Positions 48,476 to 58,175 of a DNA stretch of 64,000 nucleotides are shown here, in pieces. The notes under the pieces are model-generated. The model was given only the letters and a program-made list of their open reading frames with translations, ran no database searches and was not told where the DNA came from. The stretch is taken from positions 1-64,000 of the forward strand of contig JAICPY010000006.1 of assembly GCA_025929585.1 (NCBI GenBank), read 5' to 3'. Within the stretch, counting starts at the first letter, position 1; every line of letters starts with the position of its first letter. The translations under genes were made by a program, and so were the position numbers. The stretch comes from Steroidobacter sp. (GTDB lineage: Bacteria > Pseudomonadota > Gammaproteobacteria > Steroidobacterales > Steroidobacteraceae).

Positions 48476-49924
48476 TTACTCGTGAGATGCGGCCGCGGGA
48501 AGCGGCGGCGGCCCATCCGGCAGATAGGCCTTGAATCGTACATCTCCTCTCTTCTTCTCGAACTCAGCGCGCACATCTTTCAACGAGGCTGGCCGTTCAT
48601 AGAGATCGACCATCGTCGCCGCCAATGTTTTCGCCGCGAACAGCATGCCTTTGTGACCGATCGACATACCACCCGTCGCGACGACCGGCCATGCATGTGA
48701 TGGTGTGCCCCTCGGCGCGGTCGCAACCGTGAGATGCAGCGTCGGTGCAACCCAACTTACATCGCCTACATCTGTCGAACCACCTTCGGGCTCCTGTCCT
48801 TCGAGCGATTCGATACTTGCGCTCATCCCCATTACGTCGGTGCCCGTCGCGCGCTGGATTGCACGCGCGAACTGATCTTCTTCCGCGCTGTACTTCGGTA
48901 TGCCCAACCATTGCAGGTTGTCGTTCAACAATCGTGCGCCCGCCAGATTGGTGAGGAGCTCCCAACTACCGGCCTGTACGCTCAGCGATGAGGAAGTCTC
49001 AGTCATGATCGCCGCACCCTCGGCAAGTTTGCGGACACGTGCAAGAAGATCTTCGACCTCCGTGCGCTGCCAGTCTCGAGCCCACAGCCACACCTTCGCA
49101 TTCTCCGGCACGACGTTGGGGACGTCTCCTCCTGCGACGATCGAGTAATGTAGACGCGAGCTAGGTTTGATGTGCTCGCGCATGAGATTCACGCCATGCA
49201 GGAACACCTCGACTCCATCCAGTGCGCTTCGTCCGTTCCATGGATCGTAAGCGGCGTGCGCCGAGCGGCCTTTGAATTCAACGATGACATCGACCATTGC
49301 CTGGGAGGACACGGTGTCCGCCATCGTTCTGTCTCCCGGGTGCCAGGCAAGCATCACATCGACATCATCGAAGACCCCGTCGCGTGCCATATACGTTTTG
49401 CCGCCTACGGCTTCTTCCGCCGGCGTTCCGTAGTAACGAATGGTTCCCTTCAGCTTGCCCGCTTCGATCTGCTCCTTGATCGCGAGCGCCGCTCCTAGGC
49501 TGCCGGCACCAAACATGTTGTGGCCGCATCCATGACCCGGCGCGCCTTGAACGAGAGGTGCCTTGGTCGCTGTCGCCTGCTGCGACAGGCCCGGTAACGC
49601 GTCGTACTCGCCCATGATGCCGATGATCGGCTTGCCTTCTCCAAAGCTTGCGAGGAATGCCGTTGGCATTCCTGAAATACCGCGTTCGACGCGAAATCCC
49701 TGTGCTTGCGCATAGCCAGCAAGCAGCTCCGCGGAGCGATGCTCGCGCAATGCCGTTTCCGCAAACGCCCATACTTGATCGGATAGGTGGATGATCTCTG
49801 CCGAATGCCGATCGATGGACGCGACGGCTGCGCGCTTTACCACACTCGGATTAGCGGCCTGCACGGACCCGACGTGCAACAGCAAACAAAGCATTGTCAC
49901 AGTGACGGCAACAAATCGCCTCAT
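48476..49924 (-). CDS. Exported M20 family amidohydrolase/peptidase (AbgB-like)
   Basis: The start at 49924 has GGGGAG with 7 nt spacing and yields a signal peptide (RRFVAVTVTMLCLLLHVGSVQA); 482 residues. Metal-binding motifs: GEYDALPGLSQ, GAPGHGCGHNMFGAGS and YGTPAEEAVGGK. A dimerisation domain begins at VDVIVEFKGRSAHAAYDPWNGRSALD. The closest group by motif is the amidohydrolases acting on N-acyl or p-aminobenzoyl-glutamate-like amides (AbgB). Periplasmic because of the signal. Divergent from ompA. Confidence 0.9.
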   Translation of the reverse strand: MRRFVAVTVTMLCLLLHVGSVQAANPSVVKRAAVASIDRHSAEIIHLSDQVWAFAETALREHRSAELLAGYAQAQGFRVERGISGMPTAFLASFGEGKPIIGIMGEYDALPGLSQQATATKAPLVQGAPGHGCGHNMFGAGSLGAALAIKEQIEAGKLKGTIRYYGTPAEEAVGGKTYMARDGVFDDVDVMLAWHPGDRTMADTVSSQAMVDVIVEFKGRSAHAAYDPWNGRSALDGVEVFLHGVNLMREHIKPSSRLHYSIVAGGDVPNVVPENAKVWLWARDWQRTEVEDLLARVRKLAEGAAIMTETSSSLSVQAGSWELLTNLAGARLLNDNLQWLGIPKYSAEEDQFARAIQRATGTDVMGMSASIESLEGQEPEGGSTDVGDVSWVAPTLHLTVATAPRGTPSHAWPVVATGGMSIGHKGMLFAAKTLAATMVDLYERPASLKDVRAEFEKKRGDVRFKAYLPDGPPPLPAAASHE

Positions 49925-50170
49925 CGATGCACTCCCCAGCCTGATTTGTTTTGGAATAGAGCGAAGGCTACTTTGCGCCTCAACGATGCACCGGACAATG
50001 CTTCCGTGCATTTCGCCTCCACTTCAGCATTTGCAGACTCCGAGCCATCGTACAGGCTGCCCCCTTCTTCGCCGACAGGAACTTCAGCTGCCCGATAGCG
50101 TTGAAGCGCGATACGTGTCGTATTCGCTGTCGGTGGTCTGCAACCGCAACGCCAGGGAGGATTTAGGACA

Positions 50171-51274
50171 ATGCAACCATCTCATATCTTCGCCGCTGCC
50201 CTACTCCTCGCGAGCTCCGCGGTATCGGCAGAGCAAACGGTCGGTGATGTCTATGTCGTTCCCCAGCTCGGTTACACATGGCTCGACAACGATCGGTCCG
50301 CGGACGATAACTTCACCTATGGCATCGCCATAGGTAAGCATTTCAGCGACGCGATCAGCCTCGAGCTCGGCATCTCGAGGGGGCGATACGAGCTGCCGCT
50401 AGATGCCAATCTCGATCTCACCGCGCTGTCGATCGATGCACTACATATTTTCGCACGTGATTCCGCGGTTTCACCCTTCGTGAGCATCGGAGTCGGGGCA
50501 CTCGATACGAATCCGGACTTCGCAGAGGGCCACGTACATCCGATTGGTCAAGCAGGACTGGGACTCATGATTCAAGCTGCGGAGAAAGAGAATGGAGCAT
50601 TGAAGTTCAGCTTCCGTCCGGAGATCAAAGCTCGCTGGGCCTTACCTCGAGATAACGATCCACAAGACAAGTTTCTGGATTACGTCGCGATGCTGGGTTT
50701 TCAGTTCGCCTTTGGCGAGCCGCGACGCGAACCTACTCCTGTCGCCGCCGAGCCCGCGCCTGCTCCCGCGCCGCCACCGGCACCACCGCCGGCGCCAAAG
50801 GATTCGGATGGTGACGGCGTCACGGACGATCGCGATCAATGTCCGGGAACGCCGCGCGGAGTCGCTGTCGATGCCAACGGCTGCCCGCGAAAAGGCTCGA
50901 TCACGCTGCAGGGCGTAACCTTCGAGTTCAATTCCGCCAATCTCACTCCCGACTCTCGTCCTATCCTGGACGAAGTCGCAGCCGATCTGACGAAGCATCC
51001 GCGTCTGAAAGTCGAGCTCCAGGGCCATACCGATAGCGTCGGCGCGGATGCCTACAATTTGCAGCTTTCAGATAAGCGCGCGGACTTCGTGCGCCGATAC
51101 TTGATCGAGCAGGGAGTATCTCCCTCGCAATTGGTATCGAAAGGTTATGGAGAAACTCAGCCGGTATCGGACAACAAGACAGAGGAAGGTCGCGCACAGA
51201 ATCGTCGCGTAGACATGGCCGTACTAGAGAATCCAGGCGAGGTCGATGTGGAGATCGAGCCAGCGGCGAACTAA
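50171..51274 (+). CDS. OmpA-family outer-membrane protein with TSP3-like linker
   Basis: 367 residues; the ATG follows AGGGAGGATTTAGGACA. Signal peptide to about residue 20, eight-stranded barrel-like region (about 20-185), Ala/Pro-rich linker (APAPAPPPAPPPAPKD), a calcium-binding thrombospondin type 3-like repeat (DSDGDGVTDDRDQCPGTPRG), and a C-terminal OmpA peptidoglycan-binding domain (ELQGHTDSVGADAYNLQLSDKRADFVRRYL). It links the outer membrane to peptidoglycan, as in OprF. Confidence 0.93.
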   Translation: MQPSHIFAAALLLASSAVSAEQTVGDVYVVPQLGYTWLDNDRSADDNFTYGIAIGKHFSDAISLELGISRGRYELPLDANLDLTALSIDALHIFARDSAVSPFVSIGVGALDTNPDFAEGHVHPIGQAGLGLMIQAAEKENGALKFSFRPEIKARWALPRDNDPQDKFLDYVAMLGFQFAFGEPRREPTPVAAEPAPAPAPPPAPPPAPKDSDGDGVTDDRDQCPGTPRGVAVDANGCPRKGSITLQGVTFEFNSANLTPDSRPILDEVAADLTKHPRLKVELQGHTDSVGADAYNLQLSDKRADFVRRYLIEQGVSPSQLVSKGYGETQPVSDNKTEEGRAQNRRVDMAVLENPGEVDVEIEPAAN

Positions 51275-51744
51275 TAAGACTCTGGGGTGTGGGCTGACCG
51301 CGGCACGCGTACCGACGTCGCATCGAAACGCGTCGTGCGCTGCCGCTAATTCTCTCGTCGAGTGGCCCATCGAACACCAACCAGGCATACAGCGCATATC
51401 CAACGGTGGGCGCGCGTAAAATCTTCGCTCGTTGATGAAGCAACGCAGCAAACGATAAGCACTTTCCCATACGCGTATTGACAGCGCTGTCTTGTGAAGT
51501 AGTGTGAGCGCCCAGCTCGATCTCCGCGAGCTGAACACACGCGCGATCTCGCAATGATGCGAGCGAACCGGCACAGGCAGGAGGTGTGCAGAAAGTTCAT
51601 ACCAGAAGCTCATCTTCCTTGCGCAGCCAATACTTTCGGAGCAGTCCGCGAGAGCAGCTGCTCGAGAGAAGTTTGTTTAGCTGAAAAAAGACATCGTTAG
51701 TTGGCTGACGGAATAAGCGGCAAGGCTGTCGCGGGAGAGATGCC
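51275..51744. other. Intergenic region upstream of the GH5 gene
   Basis: 470 bases without a credible gene; minus-strand ORFs over it are Arg/Cys/His-rich and look non-coding. Two perfect 12-bp palindromes occur: GACAGCGCTGTC (51480-51491) and GAGCAGCTGCTC (51652-51663). They could be operator sites but are unassigned. Confidence 0.45.
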
Positions 51745-54207
51745 ATGTATCGATCATTGAACGGAACCTTCAATCCACACGCACTGTGGCTATGGCGAGG
51801 CCTATCTGGCCACACGTTTCGAATTACCTCTCTAGCTCTCATACTCTGGATATGTTTCGTCGCAAGCGCTAGCGCGCAAACGGCGAGCTGCCAGGTGACC
51901 TACACGAAGGCATGGGAAGGTGGCAATGGCTTCGGCGCGAACATCGCGATTCAGAACACGGGACCTGCGATCACGAATGGTTGGACGTTGATCTTTAGTT
52001 TTCCCAACGGTCAGCGATTACAAAATGGTTGGCCAGTCTCCTTTACTCAGCCCGCCAATAGCGCGCAGGTCACGGTAGCGAGCAACGCGCAGTGGAACCA
52101 AAGCATCGGGAGCGGCGCGACGTTCACGGTCGGCTTCAACGGTACGTTTAGCGGCGCAAATAATGCGCCTACTGCCTTCACACTCAACGGCGTCGCCTGC
52201 AATGGCGGAGGACCGCAGAACACGCCCCCTGCTGTGAGCCTGACGAGTCCGACGAGTGGTCAATCTTTTCCCGCCGGTTCTAGTGTGACGCTCAGTGCAA
52301 CTGCGAGCGATCCCGGTGGCGCGATTAGCCAAGTCGAGTTCCGAGTAGATGGCACGTTGGTGAGTACCGATACGACATCGCCATACAGCTTTACAGCAAC
52401 CGGTCTCGCTTCGGGAAGTCATACTGCGCAGGCAACCGCGTTCGACAATGGCACGCCAGCGCTGAGTACCTCAACTGCTGCCGTCCCATTCACCATTCAA
52501 GGCAGCACGCCGCAATCAATTACCGCGACACCCACGACCCTATCTTTGGTCGGAGGCACCAGCGGCACCTCGACGATTCGCCTCAGTGCCGCGCCTGCCA
52601 GTTCAGTGACAGTGACGATCGCGCGTTCGGGTAGTACAGCGATCACACACACACCGACGAGTGTCACGATGAACGGCACGAACTGGAGTACGGGTGTCGT
52701 TGTGACGTTCGCGGCAGCAGCCGGAACGGCACCCGCAACATCCACGTTCGCAGCGACTGCGACGGGCTACACGTCCGCATCGATCTCTGTATCGAGAACG
52801 ACGGCATCCGGCGCGGTTTTCCGCGTCGATCCCACGGGCACGATTACGAAGAACGGTGAGCCCTTCCCCATCCGCTGCGGGTCTTGGTTTGGGTTGGAAG
52901 GCCGGCACGAACCGTCGGATGATCCTCAGAACCCGAGCGGTGCTCCAATGGAGCTGTATATTGGCAACACGTTCTGGGCGAATGGTGGTGCGGGCACTGG
53001 ACGCACGATTCAACAAACCATGACTGAGATCACCGGCATGGGCATCAATGTCGTGAGATTGCCGGTCGTGCCGCAGACACTGAACGCGAACGACCCGCAG
53101 GGCGCCGGCAGCGTATTGAAGAATCATCCGTCAGTGCGTGTACCGAATTCGCGTCAAGCGCTCGAGGAGTTCATTCAACTCGCAGATCAAAACAACATCG
53201 AAGTGATGCTCGATGTGCATTCCTGTTCGAACTACATCGGTTGGCGAGCGGGACGTTTGGATGCCCGGCCACCCTACACCGATGCGACGCGGGACAATTA
53301 TGATTTCACTCGAGAGAACTACTCTTGTGCAGCTAGCGGCAATCCGAGCTCCGTCACCACCGTTCATCCGTACAATCAAACCGCGTGGCTCGATGATCTG
53401 CGAACCCTTGCGGGCTTAGGTCAGCAGCTCGGGGTGGATAACATCATCGGGATCGACATCTTCAACGAGCCTTGGGACTACACCTGGCAGCAATGGAAAA
53501 CGCTGACCGAGGCTGCGTACACGGCCATCAATGAAGTGAATCCCAATACTTTGCTGTTCGTTCAAGGCATTTCCGCAACCGCCAACAATCAAGATGGCAG
53601 TCCGACGACCATCACTCAGGTACCTCACGGGGACGAGGCTTCCAATCCAAATTGGGGCGAGAACCTCTTCGAGGCGGGTAGCAATCCGATCGACATGCCG
53701 AAGGAACGCCTCGTGTTCTCGCCGCACACGTATGGTCCATCGGTGTTCGTGCAGAAGATGTTCATGGATCCAGCGCAACCGGAGTGCACAGGACTGGAAG
53801 GCGACGCTGCCGGCGATGCCGACTGCAACATCGTGATCAATCCCGCGTTGCTTGAAGCGGGTTGGGAAGAGCACTTCGGCTATTTGCGAGATCAAGGATA
53901 CGCGGTGGTGGTCGGCGAGTTCGGTGGCAATTTGGATTGGCCACAGGGTCAAGCCAGCTTGCGAGATCGAGAACGCTGGAGTCACATCACACCAGGTATC
54001 GATGGGCAATGGCAGAACGCCTTTGTAGATTACATGGTCGAGAACAACATCGAAGGCTGTTACTGGTCCATCAATCCGGAATCCGGCGACACCGCAGGTT
54101 GGTATGGACACGCCTACGATCCGGTATCGAACACGGCCGGCTGGGGTGAGTGGCTAAATTTCGACCAGAGAAAAACCAACCTGTTGAATAGGCTCTGGGG
54201 ACAATAA
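51745..54207 (+). CDS. Secreted CBM2-GH5 endoglucanase (cellulase)
   Basis: 820 residues. Signal peptide with a long n-region ends at ASAQ (about 45). A CBM2 cellulose-binding module follows (about 47-152, CQVTYTKAWEGGNGFGANIAIQNTG, NGWTLIFSFPNGQ, closing Cys). Next are an Ig-like Big-type domain (about 160-252), a second Thr/Ser-rich beta domain (about 255-355), then a GH5 barrel (about 360-818) with acid/base E575 in FNEPW and nucleophile E725 in VVGEFGGN. It would hydrolyse beta-1,4-glucans outside the cell. No other polysaccharide genes adjoin it. Confidence 0.95.
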   Translation: MYRSLNGTFNPHALWLWRGLSGHTFRITSLALILWICFVASASAQTASCQVTYTKAWEGGNGFGANIAIQNTGPAITNGWTLIFSFPNGQRLQNGWPVSFTQPANSAQVTVASNAQWNQSIGSGATFTVGFNGTFSGANNAPTAFTLNGVACNGGGPQNTPPAVSLTSPTSGQSFPAGSSVTLSATASDPGGAISQVEFRVDGTLVSTDTTSPYSFTATGLASGSHTAQATAFDNGTPALSTSTAAVPFTIQGSTPQSITATPTTLSLVGGTSGTSTIRLSAAPASSVTVTIARSGSTAITHTPTSVTMNGTNWSTGVVVTFAAAAGTAPATSTFAATATGYTSASISVSRTTASGAVFRVDPTGTITKNGEPFPIRCGSWFGLEGRHEPSDDPQNPSGAPMELYIGNTFWANGGAGTGRTIQQTMTEITGMGINVVRLPVVPQTLNANDPQGAGSVLKNHPSVRVPNSRQALEEFIQLADQNNIEVMLDVHSCSNYIGWRAGRLDARPPYTDATRDNYDFTRENYSCAASGNPSSVTTVHPYNQTAWLDDLRTLAGLGQQLGVDNIIGIDIFNEPWDYTWQQWKTLTEAAYTAINEVNPNTLLFVQGISATANNQDGSPTTITQVPHGDEASNPNWGENLFEAGSNPIDMPKERLVFSPHTYGPSVFVQKMFMDPAQPECTGLEGDAAGDADCNIVINPALLEAGWEEHFGYLRDQGYAVVVGEFGGNLDWPQGQASLRDRERWSHITPGIDGQWQNAFVDYMVENNIEGCYWSINPESGDTAGWYGHAYDPVSNTAGWGEWLNFDQRKTNLLNRLWGQ

Positions 54208-54226
54208 CTACTGAGTTCCATTTACA

Positions 54227-54260
54227 CCGAGACTGGCCTTCGCCAGTCTCGGTTCCTTTG
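54227..54260 (+). terminator. Terminator hairpin of the GH5 gene
   Basis: CCGAGACTGGC-CTTC-GCCAGTCTCGG, an 11-bp perfect stem, then TTCCTTTG, 20 bases after the stop codon. Confidence 0.85.
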
Positions 54261-54646
54261 CCGCTCAAGACCAAGAGTGGCGACTGCAAGCTCGTGGTAG
54301 TGACTCAACGTTGGGCGGGCCTGCCGCCAGAACTTGTTTGTTGGGACCGGCGTGAATCCATCCATGGAGCCTTCCACAAAAACGTCCTGTTTTTCGAGGC
54401 TCCCAACAAACAAGTTCTGACGTCAGCCCCGCTCACCACATCAACCGGCAACGAAGAGTAAGGCAACAGAGAAGAATCACGAGAGGAAGTGCCTCACACC
54501 AAACGTGAGCGCAGTGCCCAGGGGGCTCAGTGGCTTGCTGCCTACTCTGGCCTGCCGCGTCCTCGCGGCTTGCTTGCTCTCGGCTCGCTTGCCGCTAGGC
54601 TTGCCTGCACGCGTGGCTTGCTCCGCCTCCGCCGACCAACATGCGA
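54261..54646. other. Spacer with inverted repeat and GGCTTGC-rich segment
   Basis: This gap holds the 92-bp inverted repeat described separately and, at about 54528-54630, several GGCTTGC/GCTTGC-like units (cf. CGGCTTGCTTGC, AGGCTTGCC, TGGCTTGCTCC). The latter resemble a one-armed heptad array. No gene seen. Confidence 0.5.
54328..54419. repeat. 92-bp inverted-repeat element with 19-bp perfect arms
   Basis: CAGAACTTGTTTGTTGGGA at 54328-54346 is perfectly complementary to 54401-54419. A second, nested pairing is possible (GGAGCCT with AGGCTCC, and AAAAAC with GTTTTT). No coding capacity. It could be a MITE-like remnant, a REP-like element or a strong transcription barrier downstream of the cellulase gene. 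Confidence 0.85.
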
Positions 54647-56608
54647 TCACGGTCGCTCCGCGAGTGCTTCGTAGCTCGCGACATAGTCGTCGCTGGCAAT
54701 GGGCGATCGCAGAATGGTGTTCGGAATATCGAATGCGGTGGCCAACTCTAAAGCGGAAGGCCGTAGCGTCTTGCAGGAGCGATCGACGCATTGACGAAAG
54801 GTCTTCACTTCGTCTCGAGTAATGAGATCTTCAGCAAGAAAGTAGCCTAAGAGCGGTGAGATCTCCTGATAGATGAACAGCCTGAAGAGCTCCGTAAACG
54901 GATGCTCGTTCGGAAAGTCTGCGGCGCGCAGCCACAGCGAATCGGCGGCGAGCCGGGATGCATGAGCCGTGGCTGTCTCGATCGCGAGATTGATGTTGTC
55001 GTTCCAGAGCTCGAACAAATCTTGACCGGGAATCTGGGCAGGCAGCATGTTGCGGCGTAGCTCCTTCAACAATTTGCGCTCGCGCTCGTGCATCAGGGTA
55101 AGCAAGCGAGAGGCATCACGCAGCGATCCCGATACGCTCGCAGCTTTCTTCAATGGCTCATAGCCCTGCTGCTGGAGCATCTGTCTGGCGATCTTGATGA
55201 GCGCGATCTGATTATCTGCTTCGGCTGTGATCATGCCAGGGCATTGAGAGGCGTACACCGATATCCGATTCTGCTCGAACAGGCCGGCCGCTCCACAGCG
55301 CTCGCGGCATAAACGGATCCCCCGCTCCGCCGCATATGACACATGAACTTTTGTCGCGCTGGTGATTCGAAATAGGTAATCGTGATTCTCGTCGCTGCAG
55401 TGCTCATACTTCCCGAGGGCATCATTGACCATCATGCGGCTTGCATAAGTACTCGCCAAGGTGAAGAACAAGTCCCGCTGATGATTACGATACTCGATGA
55501 CATTCACATCGCTGTGCCGAGGCGCGAACGTGCGCCGCTGTTCGGCGTACCTGAGTGCGATGAACGAGCTGGCTGCGGCAGCCGTGGTGCTGACTGCGCT
55601 TAGACACAATCTTCCGAGTTGCACTTGCTCGAGCGATAGCAGAAAGCGCTCTCGACGGCTTCCTATGTCGCTCGTGAACATACCTTCATCGCTCAATCGA
55701 CTGTGCTCCCCCAGCAGCAAGCAGTGCTTCGGCACTCGCACGCCTTGAAAGCTCGTCATCGCATTGTCGAGGGCATACCCTGGCTTATCTCCGAGCGGCA
55801 CGATGCTCACACCCGGACAAGTAGCGCTCTGCGTACGTAATCGCACGATCACCGGAAACACACCGCAATCGCGCTCGTCGATCGTCAATCGCGCCATGAC
55901 CACGCCGAGCTTCGGCACGCCTTCTAATCCGGTGTTCGGCATGAACTTTCGCGCCTGCGCGCTGGGTGTGGAAATCACCAACTCCTGCGTGCGTGCGTCG
56001 TAATCCGCGCGTGTTTGCAAGGCAACTACGTTGTTGCCGTACCCAAGCTCGGTAACGAGGAAGGTGCCGATCGCTTGTAGCGAATCGAGCTCATCGATAT
56101 AGCTTTCGATCTCGGCCGAGGCTCCGCCATGACGAAGCAGCGAGCCTCCACAGAGACAATAGTGAATGCTCATGACCGTAAACAACGTGCCGTCGATCGT
56201 CCCGATGAGCTCGAGCGCCGTCGCAAGTCGGGTAGGACGGTATTGGACATCCCTGATCCGCAGGTCGAGCTCATCGCGTAGACGCTTGAACCGTCCATAG
56301 CTCAGTTGCGCTTGCTCGGCGATCGTAAGTCCTTCGCGCGGCGCGAAGTACGGATCGGCGAGTAATGCCTTTACCTGCTCACGGAAGCGCCGATCTTCTT
56401 CAGACAGGGGATAGAGAAGATCGGTGATATTGGCGGCGTCAACTGCGGTCACGCCAAGTTGCGGAGTATCCGTTGGAGGGTCCGGGAGGCGTTCGGATCC
56501 TCGCGAGTCTCGAACACCGAGGCGCTCGGCAAACGGAAGGCCCTGGACCAATGAAAGCTGGCTCAAAGCCAGTACGTGTCGAAGCGCGAGCCGAATCCCA
56601 AATGCCAT
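54647..56608 (-). CDS. Acyl-CoA dehydrogenase/oxidase family flavoenzyme
   Basis: The ATG at 56608 (GGAG 6 nt upstream, 653 residues) is preferred to an upstream GTG. The length and layout fit the peroxisomal-type acyl-CoA oxidase group (ACAD N-terminal helices, FLVTELGYGNNVV flavin/substrate region, FQGVRVPKHCLLLGE, then two C-terminal helical domains) rather than the ~380-residue dehydrogenases. It would introduce a trans-2 double bond into acyl-CoA using FAD, passing electrons to O2 or ETF. Single gene. Confidence 0.82.
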   Translation of the reverse strand: MAFGIRLALRHVLALSQLSLVQGLPFAERLGVRDSRGSERLPDPPTDTPQLGVTAVDAANITDLLYPLSEEDRRFREQVKALLADPYFAPREGLTIAEQAQLSYGRFKRLRDELDLRIRDVQYRPTRLATALELIGTIDGTLFTVMSIHYCLCGGSLLRHGGASAEIESYIDELDSLQAIGTFLVTELGYGNNVVALQTRADYDARTQELVISTPSAQARKFMPNTGLEGVPKLGVVMARLTIDERDCGVFPVIVRLRTQSATCPGVSIVPLGDKPGYALDNAMTSFQGVRVPKHCLLLGEHSRLSDEGMFTSDIGSRRERFLLSLEQVQLGRLCLSAVSTTAAAASSFIALRYAEQRRTFAPRHSDVNVIEYRNHQRDLFFTLASTYASRMMVNDALGKYEHCSDENHDYLFRITSATKVHVSYAAERGIRLCRERCGAAGLFEQNRISVYASQCPGMITAEADNQIALIKIARQMLQQQGYEPLKKAASVSGSLRDASRLLTLMHERERKLLKELRRNMLPAQIPGQDLFELWNDNINLAIETATAHASRLAADSLWLRAADFPNEHPFTELFRLFIYQEISPLLGYFLAEDLITRDEVKTFRQCVDRSCKTLRPSALELATAFDIPNTILRSPIASDDYVASYEALAERP

Positions 56609-56777
56609 GCGATTCTCCGTACAGATGAAAGCATCTGCACGTTGTGTAACCACTCGCACTCCTTAGGTTCCATACGCGCCTCATCAGTTGAAGGTGCGCT
56701 GTTCCTTATTTACAGCAAGCAAGGCTCGGCAGTACTGTCCAAACCTGGAAAATTGCCGTTCAGCGGGAGGGTGCGTC

Positions 56778-57431
56778 ATGACTTCCTGGGAGATTCAAGG
56801 TCGCGAGCTCGTCAACTGCAACTGCTCGTACGGCTGCCCTTGCCAGTTCAACGCACTGCCGACCAAGGGATTCTGCGAAGCGATGGCCTGTTACATCGTA
56901 GATAAAGGCTACTATGGTGAGGTGCGTCTCGACGGCTTGACGGCCGGTATGGCAGTGCAATGGCCTGGACCGATTCACGAGGGCAAAGGCAAATGCCAGC
57001 CTTTCATCGACATCAAGGCCGATGCGCCGCAGCGAGAAGCGCTGCTTAAGATTATCTTAGGTCAGGATACGGATCCGTTAGCGACCGTATTTGCGGTGTT
57101 CGCAACGACGTTCGAGCGAGTGTTCGAGCCGATATTCGCACCGTTCGAGATCGCGATCGACATCGAAGCACGCCGGGGCAAAGTGCGAATCCCAGATGCC
57201 GTCGAAGGGCTGGCTGAGCCGATCCGCAATCCGGTAACCGGCGCGGAGCATCGAGTGCGAATCGATCTGCCGCATGGTTTCGAGTACGAGCTCGCGGAGA
57301 TCGGCTCGGGTTCGACGGGCACGAGCGGCAACGTGAAGCTGCAACTCAAGGACAGCTACGCACAGTTCGCTTACATTCACATGAACAATCACGGACTGAT
57401 TAGGCATCGCCAAAGCGCACAAGCGGCGTGA
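56778..57431 (+). CDS. DUF1326 family protein
   Basis: The ATG at 56778 has GGGAGG with 7 nt spacing (217 residues). CNCSYGCPCQFNALPTKGFCEAM is the Cys-rich motif that defines DUF1326; the cysteines could bind a metal. A GKCQPFIDIKAD segment and a beta-rich C-terminal half follow. Function unknown; members often sit near DUF2182 metal-binding membrane proteins, not seen here. Confidence 0.88.
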   Translation: MTSWEIQGRELVNCNCSYGCPCQFNALPTKGFCEAMACYIVDKGYYGEVRLDGLTAGMAVQWPGPIHEGKGKCQPFIDIKADAPQREALLKIILGQDTDPLATVFAVFATTFERVFEPIFAPFEIAIDIEARRGKVRIPDAVEGLAEPIRNPVTGAEHRVRIDLPHGFEYELAEIGSGSTGTSGNVKLQLKDSYAQFAYIHMNNHGLIRHRQSAQAA

Positions 57432-57469
57432 GTTCCAGCCATCCGGCTCGAGTCCGTGGCTCGAGCTGG

Positions 57470-57895
57470 CTAGCGCGCGCTAGCGACTGACCGCTCGCGC
57501 TCCTTTGCACGCTCGATCAATAGTTGACCGACGATTTCGCGTGCTTCGTCTTCGGTCAACCCCGGCTGCAGTTCGAAAACTTCGGTCTCATCGAATGGAT
57601 TTGCGAAGAGCGTCGCGTGCGATTCAGCACTAGCGCTTCGCTGCGAGTCCGAATACTTATAGTGCACGCCCATCACACAGCCCAAGATGATCGCCAAGCC
57701 AAGAGCGCCAGCCATGCGCTTCGCAAGTAGCGACATCGCGGTAGGAGCAACGTGCGCTGGGTGCGTCAAGGAAGGAAGTGCTGGGCCGTCCGGGGATTCT
57801 CGGCCAGCCGTGGGCTCGGGCGTTCTCATCGGTATGGCTAGAGGAAACGGCACTCCCGCGCTAGCCTGATCGGAAAAATTCTCTCCATGCGCCAT
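57470..57895 (-). CDS. Single-pass membrane protein A with C-terminal NPFDE-VFEL-PGL motif (paralogue of 59727)
   Basis: A 141-residue protein that I cannot assign to a family. A Pro-rich N-terminal region (about 1-55) is followed by one membrane helix (AGALGLAIILGCVMGVHYKY, about 61-80), a Ser-rich linker and a conserved C-terminus: NPFDETEVFELQPGL, DEAREIVGQLLIERAKER. The same C-terminus, the same GxHY after the helix, and a related promoter box occur in the gene at 59727. GAGGTG precedes the ATG in both. It is divergent from the two-TM gene at 58176. Confidence 0.75.
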   Translation of the reverse strand: MAHGENFSDQASAGVPFPLAIPMRTPEPTAGRESPDGPALPSLTHPAHVAPTAMSLLAKRMAGALGLAIILGCVMGVHYKYSDSQRSASAESHATLFANPFDETEVFELQPGLTEDEAREIVGQLLIERAKERERSVASAR

Positions 57896-57938
57896 GCGAC
57901 ACCTCGTTAGCTCGTCAAGCTAAACGATGCTGGCGAGC

Positions 57939-57958
57939 TCTCCAATGGAGTTATGTAA
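57939..57958 (-). promoter_or_regulatory. Shared upstream box of paralogue A
   Basis: TCTCCAATGGAGTTATGTAA (plus-strand reading), 63 bases from the start codon of the gene at 57895. The same box with one change lies 64 bases upstream of paralogue B. Promoter -35 region or operator. Confidence 0.6.
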
Positions 57959-57983
57959 TCAAGAGCTCACTGAATGCAAGTAA

Positions 57984-57999
57984 CGTGATTTGAATCACG
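57984..57999. promoter_or_regulatory. CRP/Clp-like palindrome CGTGATTTGAATCACG
   Basis: A perfect 7-bp dyad with 2-nt centre, containing GTGA-N6-TCAC, the core of CRP-family sites. It lies in the divergent gap between the gene at 57895 and the gene at 58176 and could serve either. Confidence 0.5.
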
Positions 58000-58175
58000 C
58001 TACGGCGAGTCGTTAACGTTCGCCACGTCCTCTAGTCGACTGCTTGATTGCGACGTGCGCGACGAAGTTCCTAGGGTCATCGACTCAGCATTACGGTCGG
58101 TTGGTACTTCGGTCCGATTCTCTGCTAACCAATCCATGGCGCACCCTTCTCCTCAGCCGATAGGAGTGGATTGTT

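Noticed and set aside
51224-51613. Minus-strand ORF between ompA and the GH5 gene
   Set aside because: Overlaps the ompA end; composition looks non-coding and no domain is visible.
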